Part shown: in pieces, positions 22,745 to 35,340 of the stretch
Layout of the letters: each line of letters opens with the position of its first letter
Position numbering within the stretch: position 1 is the first letter of the stretch
Assembly: GCA_035236585.1 (NCBI GenBank)
Contig: CP141139.1
Location: forward strand, 36,899,217-36,963,216
DNA length: 64,000 nucleotides
DNA from: Warburgia ugandensis
Lineage: Eukaryota; Streptophyta; Magnoliopsida; Canellales; Canellaceae
Direction: 5' to 3'
Translations under genes and position numbers: made by a program
Notes under the pieces: model-generated
Seen by the model: only the letters and a program-made list of their open reading frames with translations
Databases searched by the model: none
Told to the model about the DNA's origin: nothing

Positions 22745-24854
22745 TTATAGGTGTATAATTTTTCATAAAATCCACTCAATTAGTTACCCATGCATTATAT
22801 CTGATAAGGGTAAAATAGGATTTTTGACAAAAATTTGTAACACATGCATTTTTTGACTAATGACTCAAAAATATGATATTTTGTAGGTCCAGCGGCTAAT
22901 CTGAGGTAAGTATGTGATTAATCATATTTTTCTAGGATTTAATTAGAGTTTCTAACTTTTTGTAGGAAGCAAGTTAGTAATCCAATGGCCGAGATTGCTC
23001 GAGATGAAAATGGAAGATCAAAAGATTATGTCCAAGCCTAAAAGTCATCAATCCAATATGAGATCAAGGATGAAGATCATCTTTAAGACAAGCAATGGAT
23101 GCAATTGGAGGAGTCAAAGATGGCCAAAGTGGGCCCATACATAAGCCATGCAAAGTCCACCACCTTAGCATGGGTTTCACATAAGCCACTTAGCCATATT
23201 CAAGCCATGAAGAAGATGATAGGTTAAGGAGCCAATACAACCACCAAAGCCAAGGAACTGAGCCATCAAGCTAAGCCAAGAGAGCTATCTAAGCCATCCA
23301 TGAAGCCATCAAAGTTAGCCATTTAAGCCACATGAGCTAAGCTAAACAAAAGGCTAGGATTGGAGGAAAATTTAAAGAATTATCCATGGAATTTATGGGA
23401 TATTTTGAAGAGAATTTAGATAAATTTCACTAGGATAAGGTAGTATGTTGACCAATAGGAAGAGACCCCTCCATTTTTTGTGTTTTTCATATGTTTCCTC
23501 ACTTTCCATCTCATTACTAAGATGCACTACAAATTTCACTTTCCATTCAAGTATCCCACCTTTCTAAGATTCTATCACCTTACTAAACTTGCATCTAAAC
23601 CATCCAACTAATCCCCACTTTTTAGGAAACTACCTAGACAATCACTTTTCCCCAACTTATCTCTCTTTCCTAACTTTTCCTATCCCTCTATTTCCTCCCC
23701 TCTTCCTCTCTCTTTCTTACCTCATCCTATGAGCCCAACTTGCTATTTTCAAGTTAACCACCCATCATAGGAATCCAATTCTCTTTATTTTTCATTCCTA
23801 TCATACCTTAACATTAAGATACTTTAGAAAACTTAGGAATCAACCTATAAAACAAGATAGTAGGAGAATAATAGGGGATCCCTTTTGTAACAAAAAGGAC
23901 GTCTCTTGGACCTTGGGGAGGATGGCCATTTCCTTCAACCTCTTCTTACCTCCTTTCTTTGAAGAATGATCTCCTTGGGTCCTACTCAAAAAGTTTAGGT
24001 TAGTTTATTGTCTATTTTAATTCCTTATTTCTTTATTTTTGTTGCCTTGTCTTTTGCTTTACTTTGTTTATTTTGCTATGAATAATTGCCTGCAACATCT
24101 AACTTTGACTTACTTATTCATCAAATAATCAATTTAATTCTTCACTTCTAGAGAAGAAATGACTTGAGTCTTTGATTTCCATTTTTGCATTACATGTTTT
24201 CTTCTTAAAGATAGGTATAGTTTTAGGTGTTCTTTTCCTTAATTTCCTTCATCATTCTATCCATTTTTTTCTTTTGTTTCTCTCTTGGAAGCCACTCGCA
24301 TATCATAGAGATCAGTTTGAATGTTTTGGAAGGTGTTTTAGAATTGAGTTGAATCAGGTTTCATATCTTGAAATAGCATGCAATTTTTGGAAATTGTATA
24401 CATGTTTATGCCTCTATCTTTTTAATGTAATTTGACATTCAATCAATGAATTTATTTGAGGATCATTATTGCTGCTTATATCCAGTAGCTAAGTACTTTA
24501 GTTTTGAATGTTTTATGGTATATAAAGTGCTTGATTTCATGTGCTAACTGCTTGGATATTGAAAATAGCATGTTGCTAGAATTTTCAGTAACATAGTAAT
24601 CATGAATGATTCATGATTCATGCTTGATGTTGGCATTTGTTATTGATGCTTTGCTTGATTCTCCAAGGATTTAGTTAGACTTTTAGAATTTTGAGTTAGC
24701 CATAGGTCCATCAAGTTCAATCTATGTTTACTCCACGAATCTTGTGCACCATTTCATGAATCATGAATCATGCACATGATACTTGGGTAGCTTTCTTATA
24801 AGTGTTTGATTAACTATTGTTTCCACTTATTTTTCTTGTTTAATTGTAGTTTTA
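22745..24854 (+). repeat. 5' LTR of B, first part
   Basis: Related to 32624 onward and to the A LTR. It contains an AAGCCA-rich degenerate array (about 23140-23345) and a near-palindrome TGCTAGAATTTTCAGTA (24574-24590). No gene is seen; the frame at 24172-24435 lies in LTR sequence. Confidence 0.7.
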
Positions 24855-27390
24855 GGTTGTGATTTTAAGGTTAAACTTGCAAGCACATGAATTGGTTGTA
24901 GTATTCTCAAGCAAGAAAGTCGATCCCACAAGGAATTGAACAAATGTGATGCTACTGGTCCCTACTTTAAATTGCTTACTAGCCAAAGATTATGATATTT
25001 TAAACATAAAATAATTATGGAAACTAAAGAATGCATAAAATTAGAAACATTCTAAAATTTTCTGAACCTAAACATGGAAATCTCAACTAACCTAAAATTC
25101 AAATTAAACTTAAACAATGATCTAACTAAGAAATCAAAACATGTAATACTTATGGAAACAACTAAACAAATGGTATGCATGGAATTAAACTAGAAAGAAT
25201 GCATGAAACAAAATACTAAGATGCTTGGATGATCAAGGCAATATGCATGAGCTATGACGCAAAATTAATCTACCATGGAATGCATAAATAGAACTAGAAT
25301 TTGAGGATGAGAATCTAATCTAAATTAAGCAAGTTTTCTAAGGGAGAGCACCTTGAAACCATGCACATGAACCATGGGTTTAAGCACATGATTATGGGGT
25401 AAACATAGAATGAAATAAATGGACCTCTAACTAAGTATCATGCAATCTAATCTAAGAACTAGCACAACTTAAAACCTTAATTAATTTCCTAAAGAATAAC
25501 TCATACTTGCAGTAAATAATGTGAAGAATTAAGAATAAACACTGATATTTTTATGTTGCTGGAAATTTCAGCACCTTGCAATTTCCAATTTGCAAGTAAT
25601 CAACACATAAAGGCATGAATTTATTCACATTAAAGAGGGAAATCAAAGACTCAAGTCACTTCTTCTCTTGATTGTCACTGCCAAGGAAAGAATTACTTGT
25701 TTCTTTGAGGAATAAGCAAGGAATACTTAAAATTTGAAGGCAATTCAACAAGGTAAACAACAAGGGAAACAAGGAAGAATCAACAAAGAAAATAAGGAAG
25801 TTCAAGGAAGTCACTACCAAAGAGTTATAGATTTTAAATCAAAGGGTTATGAAACTAAAGTCAAATCTAACAAGCAAGAAAATCAAAATAACAACTAACC
25901 ATGAAATCAAAAGCAAACAAGGTAACAATGGACAAGCTAAAACAAGAAAGGTCAAGGGAATCAACCAACCTTTCAAAGCAGACTACTATTCCAATCCTAG
26001 GTGTGGAACATATGGATGAGTAGCAGCCCACCTTGGAGAGAGTATCAATAACTCAAAAGGTGAATAAAATTCAAGCAAAAGAGAAAGGAGGGTTGGGGAC
26101 AAGGAGGATGCCCTCCTCCAAGTTGAGTTCCTTTTAGTGAAAAGATGCTTCTCCATTGATTTTTATGGTCTTTTATATTTTGTCTCCTATATTTTTTATG
26201 GTGACCTAATAATAAGGTGTTATGTGGATGAAAACATCTCAATTTGGATGGCTAAGATGATGGGAATCTATGGTTTTCAAAAGAGGAAACAAGGTGGATG
26301 GTAGCTGTCCTTTTAGAAGTGAAGTAGGTGGGAGATGCCACCTTTTTAAGAAAAAGAGTCTCCCCCTCAAAAATTTTTGAATGCCCTTCAAAATAGGAAT
26401 TTGGGTGGGGGGTTGAAGTAGGAATGAGATAGGAAGAAGGAAAGTGATGTGTGGGAAAAACTTAGGAAATAGAGGTGAAATGGAAAATTATGATTGGCTA
26501 AGGGATTTCTTAAGAGGTGGGGATTGGTTGGTGGTTGGAATGAGAGTTTAGGAAGGTGGAGGAATCTTGGAATAGTAGGACTCTTGAATGGAAAGCCAAA
26601 TTCGTGGTGCTACTTGGTGATGAGGTAGAAAATGATAAAAAGGTAGAAAAACATGAAAAATAAAGGGGTCTCATCTTGTTGGGCCACATACTAACTTATC
26701 CTAATGAATTTTCTCTTAATTATATTCAAAATGTCCCTTAGAATCTCATGGATAGTCCCCTTTATTTTTCTCCAATCCTAGCCTTCCATTTAGCTTAGCT
26801 TAATAACTTTGATGGCTTCATTGGCTAGGCTTCATGACCAGCTTAGATGGCTCTCTTAGCTTGGTTTCATGGCTCTATCCCTTAGCTTGAGTATCTTGAA
26901 TGGTTTGATTTGAATTCCTTAGCTTGTCACCTTCTCTCATGTTTATATGGCTAAGGTGGCTTGAATGAATCCCATGCAAAGGTGGAGAAAATGCATGGCT
27001 TACTTCATGCACCCACTTTGGTCATCTTCAACTCCTTTGTTTCATCCATTGATTGCCCTATGATGATATTGACCTTTCGATTGATAAATTTTAAGCTTCG
27101 ACTTATCTTTTGATCATGATCTTCAATTTCATCCTAATAGGTCTTGGCCATCAGATCATCATCTCTCTTCTTGTAAAAAGTGAAAAAATCTAATAAAATT
27201 CAAGAAAAATATGATTACTCACATACTTACCTTAGATTAGCCTCTGAACCCACAAAATATCAAAATTTTTCTCCATTAGGTCAATAATGCACGTGTTAGG
27301 AATTTTGGTATAAGAACCATAATTTATCCCTTTAAGTTGTAACACAAATGACTAATTGGGTGGTTTGTATGCAAAATTAGATGCTTATCA
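24855..27390 (-). mobile_element. Inverted solo LTR of the A/B family inside the 5' LTR of B
   Basis: A complete LTR of 2536 bp read on the minus strand, from TGATAAGCAT at 27390 down to AAAATCACAACC at 24855. It is flanked by TTTTA (24850-24854) and TTTGA (27391-27395), a 5-bp target duplication with one difference. The forward LTR resumes directly after it, as comparison with 34930 shows. With a single LTR and no internal part it is a solo LTR, the usual product of LTR-LTR recombination. It resembles the A LTR more than its host LTR around the promoter (a CCACCTACTTCACTTC-like block). Confidence 0.75.
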
Positions 27391-27844
27391 TTTGATCTTA
27401 GTTTAGATTTATTAATTATTACTTTGCATCTTAGTTGCATGCTTTAGGTTTCATGCATTCCATATTAGGCTAAGTTGCATTCTAGCTGATGCATTCTTTC
27501 TAGCTCAATTCCATGCATACCACTTGTATAGTGGTTTCCATAAGTGTTATGTATTTTGCTTTCTTAGTTAGATCATTGCTTAGGTTTAGTTTGCATGTCA
27601 GGTTACGTAAGAAAGTTTTCATGTTTACATTTAGAAAGTTCTAAATTTAGAAAGTTTCTAATTTCATGAATTTTAGTTTCCATCATTAGTCTAGGTTAAA
27701 ATTTCATGATCATTGGATAAGTTAGATAATTTAAGTAGGGACTAATAGTATCACAATCATTCAATTCCTCATGGGATCGACCTCCTAGCATGAATTACTG
27801 CATTTGACTCGTACAGTTGCTAGTTTAATTTAAAAATCACAACA
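27391..27844 (+). repeat. 5' LTR of B, last part
   Basis: Resumes the forward LTR after the inverted solo LTR and ends AAAAATCACAACA at 27844. It matches 34930-35340. Confidence 0.7.
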
Positions 27845-27850
27845 AGTTTT

Positions 27851-27870
27851 TTGCACCACCGTTAGGGAGT
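27851..27870 (+). promoter_or_regulatory. Primer-binding site of B, tRNA-Asp type
   Basis: TTGCACCACCGTTAGGGAGT, seven bases after the LTR end, resembles the Athila-lineage site TGGCGCCGTTGCCGGGGA after decay. The position is right for a primer site. Confidence 0.45.
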
Positions 27871-29159
27871 GCCGACATTTTGTCTAGTAGACCATACCCT
27901 AAATTATTTACCTCTAGTCTAGATTTAGGGTGCATGAGTTTAGGGCTTTGCATCATTTTTGTATTTATTTTCTATTTTTCTCACATTGACCAATTTGTTT
28001 GATATTTGTGTGAGGGAAATTGACAAAGGAGCTACGGTGATCCTCTGGGCCATGGCTTCACCAACATAGATTAGGTTTGCATTGCTTTCTTAGATTAGGA
28101 TTTGAGTAAAATTGTAGTGAGCCCCATTTTAATTTTAATTTTAATTTTATTCAATTTTTAAATGGGTTATCATAATATAGGGCAAGTGTAGGGCATGGTG
28201 GCCCACACTTGAACATCATCGGACCCCTCACTATAAGCAATCCTCACCCAAATTTTGATTTTTAGGTTAAAGTGCATTTAGTATAATTTTGCATTTTGTG
28301 ATGGTAGTTTAAATTATGTAGATTAGGGTCATGCATTGATAATTGTTGCATAATACTTAGGATGCTTGTATTAGTTTAAGTACTTATTTAACAAAGGTTA
28401 ACCTAAGCTTGGCTATAACCAAAGCATAGGTTGCATGGTTATAGTGTCTCATCTATTAAGGTGCCTGACCATTTGTTATGTAGCATATAGGTAGGAATTA
28501 GTTTGATTTTTGTTTTGCATTGCATATTTATAGCTTTATGGTGGAATGAAACTTAATGCTAGTAAGGGCCCCATAGGAACCCATATAAGATAAGGACTGG
28601 ATTTCATCACGAGTTCCTTAGCCCATCCAGGAATTAATCAACATCCTTGTATGTCACGATCCTAATCCTTAAACATTAAATTAAAATCAAGTAGAAAGAG
28701 ACTTAGGGTAATGTGCTCATAAGACCCTTTTTGAAGGACGCAATATATTGTCACTCCAATGGCTTTTGAGCAATGTAGTTATAGTGGGTGTCTTAAAATC
28801 CAAGTAGTTTTCCCACACCTTCCATTGACGTCAGTTAAGGTCTAAATTCCCACACCTTCCATTCGAGTAGAACCTAACTAGTAAGCAGTAGTCTAATCTA
28901 GATAAAAGGAGGAGCTATCTAAATCTAGGTCAACAAGCTATCACCAATGCATAAAGAAAAGATAATCAAGACACTACTCGATTTGTGGATACTAGGATTT
29001 GATTGTGCATCATTTAGCTTAGGACTAACAATTAGGTTGCATCATATAGTTAGTATTTTCCATAAAATAAAAATAAAACTCATTCATTATATATAACGAC
29101 TTGTTTCATTGTATTCTAAGTTGGGAACAAAGTCTTGCTAAGAAGGGGATAGATTTCAT
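27871..29159 (+). other. Leader of element B
   Basis: Noncoding and homologous to the leader of A (7146-8089) and in part to that of C. No gene seen. Confidence 0.5.
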
Positions 29160-30770
29160 AAATTAGATATATCAATAGATGGGATAGATATTATTGAAAG
29201 TCAACTGCTTAGGATAATATCTTTTACACATGCTACACCACAACCTCAGTACAGTAATATTTATACCTATTCTGAGCATTCCTATCTCATTTCTTCATGG
29301 CCATCAAGCTCCACGTACAATGGTTATTATCAGGAGCCAATGGGTGCACATAGTGCATTCACATACCCTAGCAATGACTGCTATCCTAAAACAATTTATA
29401 ATGGATGGGCTAGGCATCATCAACAACCATGGTCTCAGAATTACTAATATCAAGAAGAACCACAATGGTCCCACCCTAGTCAACACTACCACAATGATCA
29501 AGAATATTAGGGACAATCAACATCAGTTCAACTTGCTCAACCCTTTTTAAGACCCAAATTCCATAGCATTACCAACACTACGAGTCGTTTCATTTATAGC
29601 ATGAAAAACCACCATCAGAAGAGTATGCAACACATTTGTCAAATAATAGAACAAACTATGGCTTCCATTGATGAGAGGAATGAGGAAAAAGAAACGAGAG
29701 ATGGAGGAATGGGAAGAGGAAGAGGAAATGAAACAATATGGGAAAATACTGAGAGAAACATTTCTGAATTTTTAAAAAGTATTGAGGAAATAAAATAGAT
29801 TAGGGATAATGAAGAGCCATTTATTATTGATAATAGGATGAAAATCTCTTAAGATCATTCTAAGCCACAAAGTCCATAACCATCCATAGAAAACTCCCAC
29901 TTAGATCTGCTCAAGACATGTCTTATTCCTTGTTACGGTTATGATGAAGAGACTTCCATTGATGAAGAGAATGAAGCAGTATAAACATCCAACCCAGATC
30001 CTTTAGAATTGTGTCCTGCTTGTTTTTATGACTTTTATGAAGACACATCCATTATGGAGGTGAATGAGTTGATGCTACTATGCCATTAATGAATGCCTCT
30101 CAATGGCAAGCTAGAGTAGAGCCCCCTACAGAGCCTAAAATACTAATTGAGCCTTGCAATGTATAAAACATACCTGGTTCAGACCTATCGACCTTATTTG
30201 AACAAACATTAGATAGTAATCTAGGTCCATTTGAAACCTTACTTATGCCAACTGAATAGGAAGAAAAAAGTGAATTGATGTACAAGCCTTATATCAACCA
30301 ACTCTAGGGTACACATTACAAGATACTAAGGGTTTAAGCCTAACTATGCCCTTGCTTCAATAATACAAGAACCAACTTTTTGGGAAGGGAAGAATTAGCT
30401 TTTATCCCAATTTTAGGACAATGTAAGGGAAATGGAGGACAAAGATAAACTAAGTGCAATGGTCAATGTTATCCCTAGAATTGGTACAAATATGGACCAT
30501 TCATATATATATATGGGCCAACAACCTTTAACTCCATAGTAGCTCAAAATGTCATTGTATTACCACCACGTCAAAATACAAGGTGGAGGAATTACATTGA
30601 CAACTATGAAACATTGGAAATGGGAGATCATCAATGTGGTCCCTCTAAATTTATAATAGTGGTGGTCTATTATGTCAGGATGTTACCACTACCAAAAATC
30701 TTTAGGTGGAGGCAATACATAAACTATCACGATGTTCTAAAGTGGCTTGAGAAATCTTTCTAATTCATTA
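29160..30770 (+). pseudogene. Non-pol coding region of B, unknown product
   Basis: Counterpart of 8090-9925 in A. The best piece is 29601-29798, with IIEQTMASIDERNEEKETRD and ENTERNISEFLKSIEEIK. A has IEQTMA followed by a charged run, then NTNRNIVEHIKRTEEIK. Tyr/Pro-rich sequence precedes it and acidic sequence with EPCNV follows, as in A. The two 39-codon units recur at about 30513-30750, with RWR(N/Q)YI words. Function unknown. It is broken, and the two copies agree in layout as sister elements would. Confidence 0.5.
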
Positions 30771-32623
30771 TTAGGATTAGGGGAATTAGTTGAACCAGCT
30801 AGGTCTAGTTTTAGATGATTAGGTTAGTTGGTTAGATTGGTTAGAGGTCATGTTTGGCTAAAGACATTAACTTAGTGCTCACTAGGAGGCAACCTAGGAA
30901 TTTTTTTTAAAAGTCTCATTAGTCTATAATACCCATTCATCATTTAGGTGTCCTATATTTTAAAACATTGAGGACAATGCTTAATTCAATTTAGGGGGTG
31001 TAGATATACATAAGATTTCTAACTTTTCTTGTATTTTCAAAAAAAATTGAATTTTTTCTTTTCTTTTTATAAGTTCCTTTGTGAAGATGAGAATGTAAAT
31101 TTTCATAATCTTCAGCTAAAATTTTGAACTTTAGCTTATTAATAGAGTCGTATACAATTAGATCACTATTTTATCATTTTTTCTAAAGTGTTCCATGTAA
31201 AAATAAACTCAAAATATTAATTATACAAAATAGCTACATATAGTTTAAGTTGAAGAGAAAAATATGACTTAGAGATCCTGAAGAAGATCTATGGAGATTT
31301 ATAATCCAAATGAGTTTTGAACTATTCTTTCTTTTCTCTGGATTATACATAAATTCAAAATTTTCTTCAACAAGCCTTATTTCTTAATTCTTATCATTAT
31401 TCTTTGTCTTGGTCAACTTTTAATAAATCACAAAAAAACTATAGCGTATATCTCTTAAATTAATGATCACCTTTAAGTCATATGAAACCTAGGAAATGAT
31501 AAAGGCCATCCTTGGTAAACCTGGAGCCCTTAGACTTCCCTATATTATTTTTTTCTAGTTAGACCCTTAAGCCTCTAAAATAGAGCCTTTTCTTTATTTT
31601 CCAAACAACCTTTACTTATATTGAACCCCAATATATATTGACTACCTATTCATTATGAAAATATGCAGAGAAGATTGAAGAACATCTTGAGAAAAAGAAT
31701 GAACACTACAATTCAAGACATGAACATTGAAAAGGTGAAAAAGAAGAAATTTTCAAAATATATACAAAGTCAAGTGAAAAAGAAAAGAAAAAAAAGCCAA
31801 TGAAAAGGAAGAATGTTCACTCTTTCAAGTAAAAATGGAAAAGTTCTGAATACAAAGATAGAAGACCTTTACATATTTTCTAGACAACCTTTATTTACCT
31901 TTATATCCATTCTTTTGATAACCCTTGCCTAAGCCTTCATTTTGCCCTAATAGAAATGCTAACTTAATCTTAGGAGAAGTATGCCTTAAATATGGTTACA
32001 AATGAATAGAGAGTATGGTAAAGTGTAACATTTGTACTAGTTGATATCCATTCATGAGACCATTATTATCATTCTTTTTTATGGAATACATGAGACTTTT
32101 GGATTTGATGAACAATATTCTACTCATATATTAATGAGAGATTAAAACATTTCTGAGTGACTTCTTTCTACGTGACAAGTATTTCATGTGAGAATTGATT
32201 TGGACGACAATTTAGGTTTATATTTAACTTGAAGACAACAAATTATATATCAGCTACAGCACACACTCACCTTTCAAAGTTTAATGAAATAATGAGAAAT
32301 CTTTAGCTTAAGGGTAGGATTTTAAACCTTTTTGTTCACCTTTATTAGTAGGCTAAAACTAGGTACTTAATATAAGCTAAATAAGATAAAAAAATATTCC
32401 CAGAGGAATAAAGAATTTTCATAAAACTTTTGAGAAATTTGTGGGTATACTTATTGTAAATCCTTACGAGGCTTAACTCGTCTACTAGGGGTAACCTAGG
32501 AGTTTAAGGGCTTGTTGCATATGCTAAATGCAACCATGAATACTTATGAAACTGGAAATTTGTATTTATAAAATATTTTTTGTATGTTTTTCTTAGGACC
32601 AGTAAAATGCTAGTTAGGTGGTC
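30771..32623 (+). other. 3' noncoding part of B
   Basis: Noncoding, related to 9926-11553 in A and to the minus strand of C (1353-2860). It begins near a TTAAAACATTGAGGACAATG word that also occurs in A at about 9895-9915. Confidence 0.55.
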
Positions 32624-35340
32624 TGATAAGTGTCTAATTTTCCATAAAAGCAACCCAATTAGTTATCCATGTGTTAGAACTTATAGGGGTAAAATACGAT
32701 TTTTAACCAAAATTTGTAACACATGCATTTTTTGACGTAATGACTCAAAATTTTGATATTTTGTAAGACCAGAGGCTATTCCAAGGTAAGTATGTATTTA
32801 ATCATAATTTTCTAGGACTGAGTTAGAGTTTTTAACTTTTTGTAGGAAGCGAGATGGTGATTAGACGGCCAAGATCGATCGAGATGAATATAAAAGATCA
32901 AGTCCAAGCATAAAATCATCAATCCAACATGAGATCAAGGATAAATATTATCTTTAGGAAAAGCAATGAATGCAATTAGAGGATTCAAAGATGGACAAAG
33001 TGGGACTATGCATAAGCAATGCAAAGTCTACCACCTTTGCATGGGTTCCACTTGAGCCAACTCACCATATTCAATCTACGAAGAAGATGGCAAGCTAGGG
33101 AGCCAAGCCAACTTCCAAAGACAAGGATTTGAGTTATCAAGCTAAGTCAAGACAGCCATCAAAGCGAGCCATGAAGCCAAGCTAATAGAGCCCTCAAAGT
33201 TAGCCATCAAAGCCACATGTGCTAAGCTAAATGGAAGGCCATGATTGGAGAAAAATCCAAAGAATTATCCTTATAATTTATGGGGATATTTTGAATAGAA
33301 TTAAGGTAAATTTCACTGGGATAAGATAGCATGTGGATCAATAGGAAGGGACTACTCCAGTTTTTATGTTTTTCCCACTTTTTCCTCACTTTCCACCTCA
33401 CTACTAAGATGCACTACGAATTTCATTTTTCATTCATGAGTCTGACCTTTCTAAGACTCTATCATCTTCCTAAACTCCCACCTAAGCCATCCAAACAATC
33501 CCCACTTCCTAAGAAACTACCTAGCCAATCACTTTTCTCCACCTCACCTCTCTTTCCTAACTTTTCCAATCCTTCTCTTTCCTCCCTTCTTCCTCTCTCT
33601 TTCTTACCTCATCCCATGCAGCCAACTTGCTATTTTCAAGGCCCTTAATGATTTTTGAATGGGGGAGACTACTCCTCCTAAAAAAATGGCATCTCCCAAC
33701 ATTAATAAAAAAAACAGAAAAGAAAGAGAAAAGGACAACTACTTGTATCTCTTGAAAACCCTAGTTAACCACCCAGCATGACCATCCAATTCTCTTTATT
33801 CTTATTTTCCCACCATAGCTTAACCATAGGAAATTATAGAAAACTTAGGAAACAACCTACAAAAAAAGATAGGAGGAGAAGAATATGGGATCCTTTTTGG
33901 AAGAAAAGGGATGTCTCCTCCACCTTGGGGAGGATGTCCTTTTCCTTCAGCCCTCTTCTTACCTCCTTGCTTTGAAGAATGATCTCCTTGGGTGTTGCTC
34001 ATCTCTCTCCAACCCTTCCATGCCTTACCCTTGAGGTGTTTTCTTGGCTGATTCCTTTGTCAAAAAGTTTAGTTTAGTTCATTGTTTATTTTAATTCCTT
34101 ATTTCTTTACTTTTATTGCCATGTCTTTTGCTTTGCTTTGTTATGAATAATTTCCTTGAACCTCTAAGTTTTCCTTTGTTATTCCTCAAATGATCAAGTT
34201 AATTCTTTTCTAGTAGTGACAACCAAAAGAATAAGTGACTTGAGTCTTTGGTTTCTATCTTTGCATTACATGTTTCTTCTTAGAGATAGACATAGTTTTA
34301 GGTATTCTTTTCCTTAAGTTTCTTCATCATTCCAACCTTTTTTTCTCTCTTGGAAGTCACTTTGATATCATTGGAGATTATTTTGAGGAATTTTGAAGGT
34401 GTTTTAGAATTAAGTTGAATCAAGTTTCATGTATTGAAATAGCATGCAATTTTCAAAAATTGTATGCATGTTTATGCATCTATTTTTTCTATAATTTGAC
34501 ATTTAGTCAATGAGTTTCTTTGAGGATTATTATTGCAGCTTATTTCTAGTAGCTAAGTACTTTAGTTTTGAATATTTTATGGTATTTAAAGTTCTTGATT
34601 TCATGTGCTAACTACTTGGATATTGAAAATAGCATGTTGTCGGAATTTCCAAAAACATAGTAATCATGAATGATTCATGCTTGATGTTATCTTTTGTTAC
34701 AATTGATTTACTTGATTCTCCAAGGATTTAGTTAGACTTTTAAATTGTCAAGTTAATGCATAGATCATATTGCCTGGAAGCTAGCTATAGGTCCATAGAT
34801 TTCAATCTATGCTTACTCCATGAATCATGGCACATCATTTCATGGATCATGCACATGATACTTGAGTAGCTTTCTTTTAAGTATTTGATTAGTTTTTGTT
34901 TCCATTTAGTTTTCTCGTTTAATTGTAGTTTGATATTAGTTTATATTTTATTAATTATTATTTTGCATCTTTGTTCCATGCTTAAGGTTTCATGCATTCC
35001 ATGTTAGCCTAAATTGCATTCTAGTTCATTCGTTCCTTCTGGCTTAATTTCATGCATACCACTTGTTTAGTTGTTTCCATAAGTATTAAATGTTTTTATT
35101 TCTTTGTTAGATCATTATTTAGGTTTAGTTTGCATGTTAAGTTAAGAAAGTTTTCATTCATGCATTTTAGTTTTCCATCATTAGTTTAGGTTAAAAATCA
35201 CATGATCATTAGCTAGGTTAGATAATTTAATTAGGGACCACTAGTATCACAATTGTTTGATTCCAAGTGGGATCAATCTCCTCACATGAATTATTACAAC
35301 TAATTCATGTGCTTGCAAGTTTAACTTAAAAATCACAATA
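32624..35340 (+). repeat. 3' LTR of B, 2717 bp
   Basis: Starts TGATAAGTGTCTAATTTTCC and ends AATCACAATA. It is related to the 5' LTR and to the A LTR. The frames at 33331-33648 and 33778-33975 fall in LTR sequence that is pyrimidine-rich or GA-rich and are not taken as genes. Confidence 0.75.

Larger units (their letters stand above)
22745..35340 (+). mobile_element. Non-autonomous LTR retrotransposon B (LARD-like), sister of A
   Basis: Inserted in the TNP2 gene. Its 5' LTR is 22745-24854 plus 27391-27844, its internal part 27845-32623 and its 3' LTR 32624-35340. The internal part follows element A in order: leader, Tyr/Pro-rich and Lys/Glu-rich coding pieces, a tandem repeat, and a long 3' noncoding part. 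There is no pol. The LTR ends read TTATAGGTGT (a decayed TGATAAGTGT) and AATCACAATA. The 5-base flanks (GGATT left, AGAGT or GAGTT right) no longer match clearly. Broken. Its 5' LTR hosts an inverted solo LTR. Confidence 0.75.

Noticed and set aside
26045-26242. Minus-strand frame in the inverted solo LTR
   Set aside because: LTR sequence; no known protein.
33331-33648. Plus-strand frame of 105 residues rich in Leu, Ser and Pro
   Set aside because: It lies within the pyrimidine-rich part of the B 3' LTR; the related LTRs do not keep the frame as far as can be seen.
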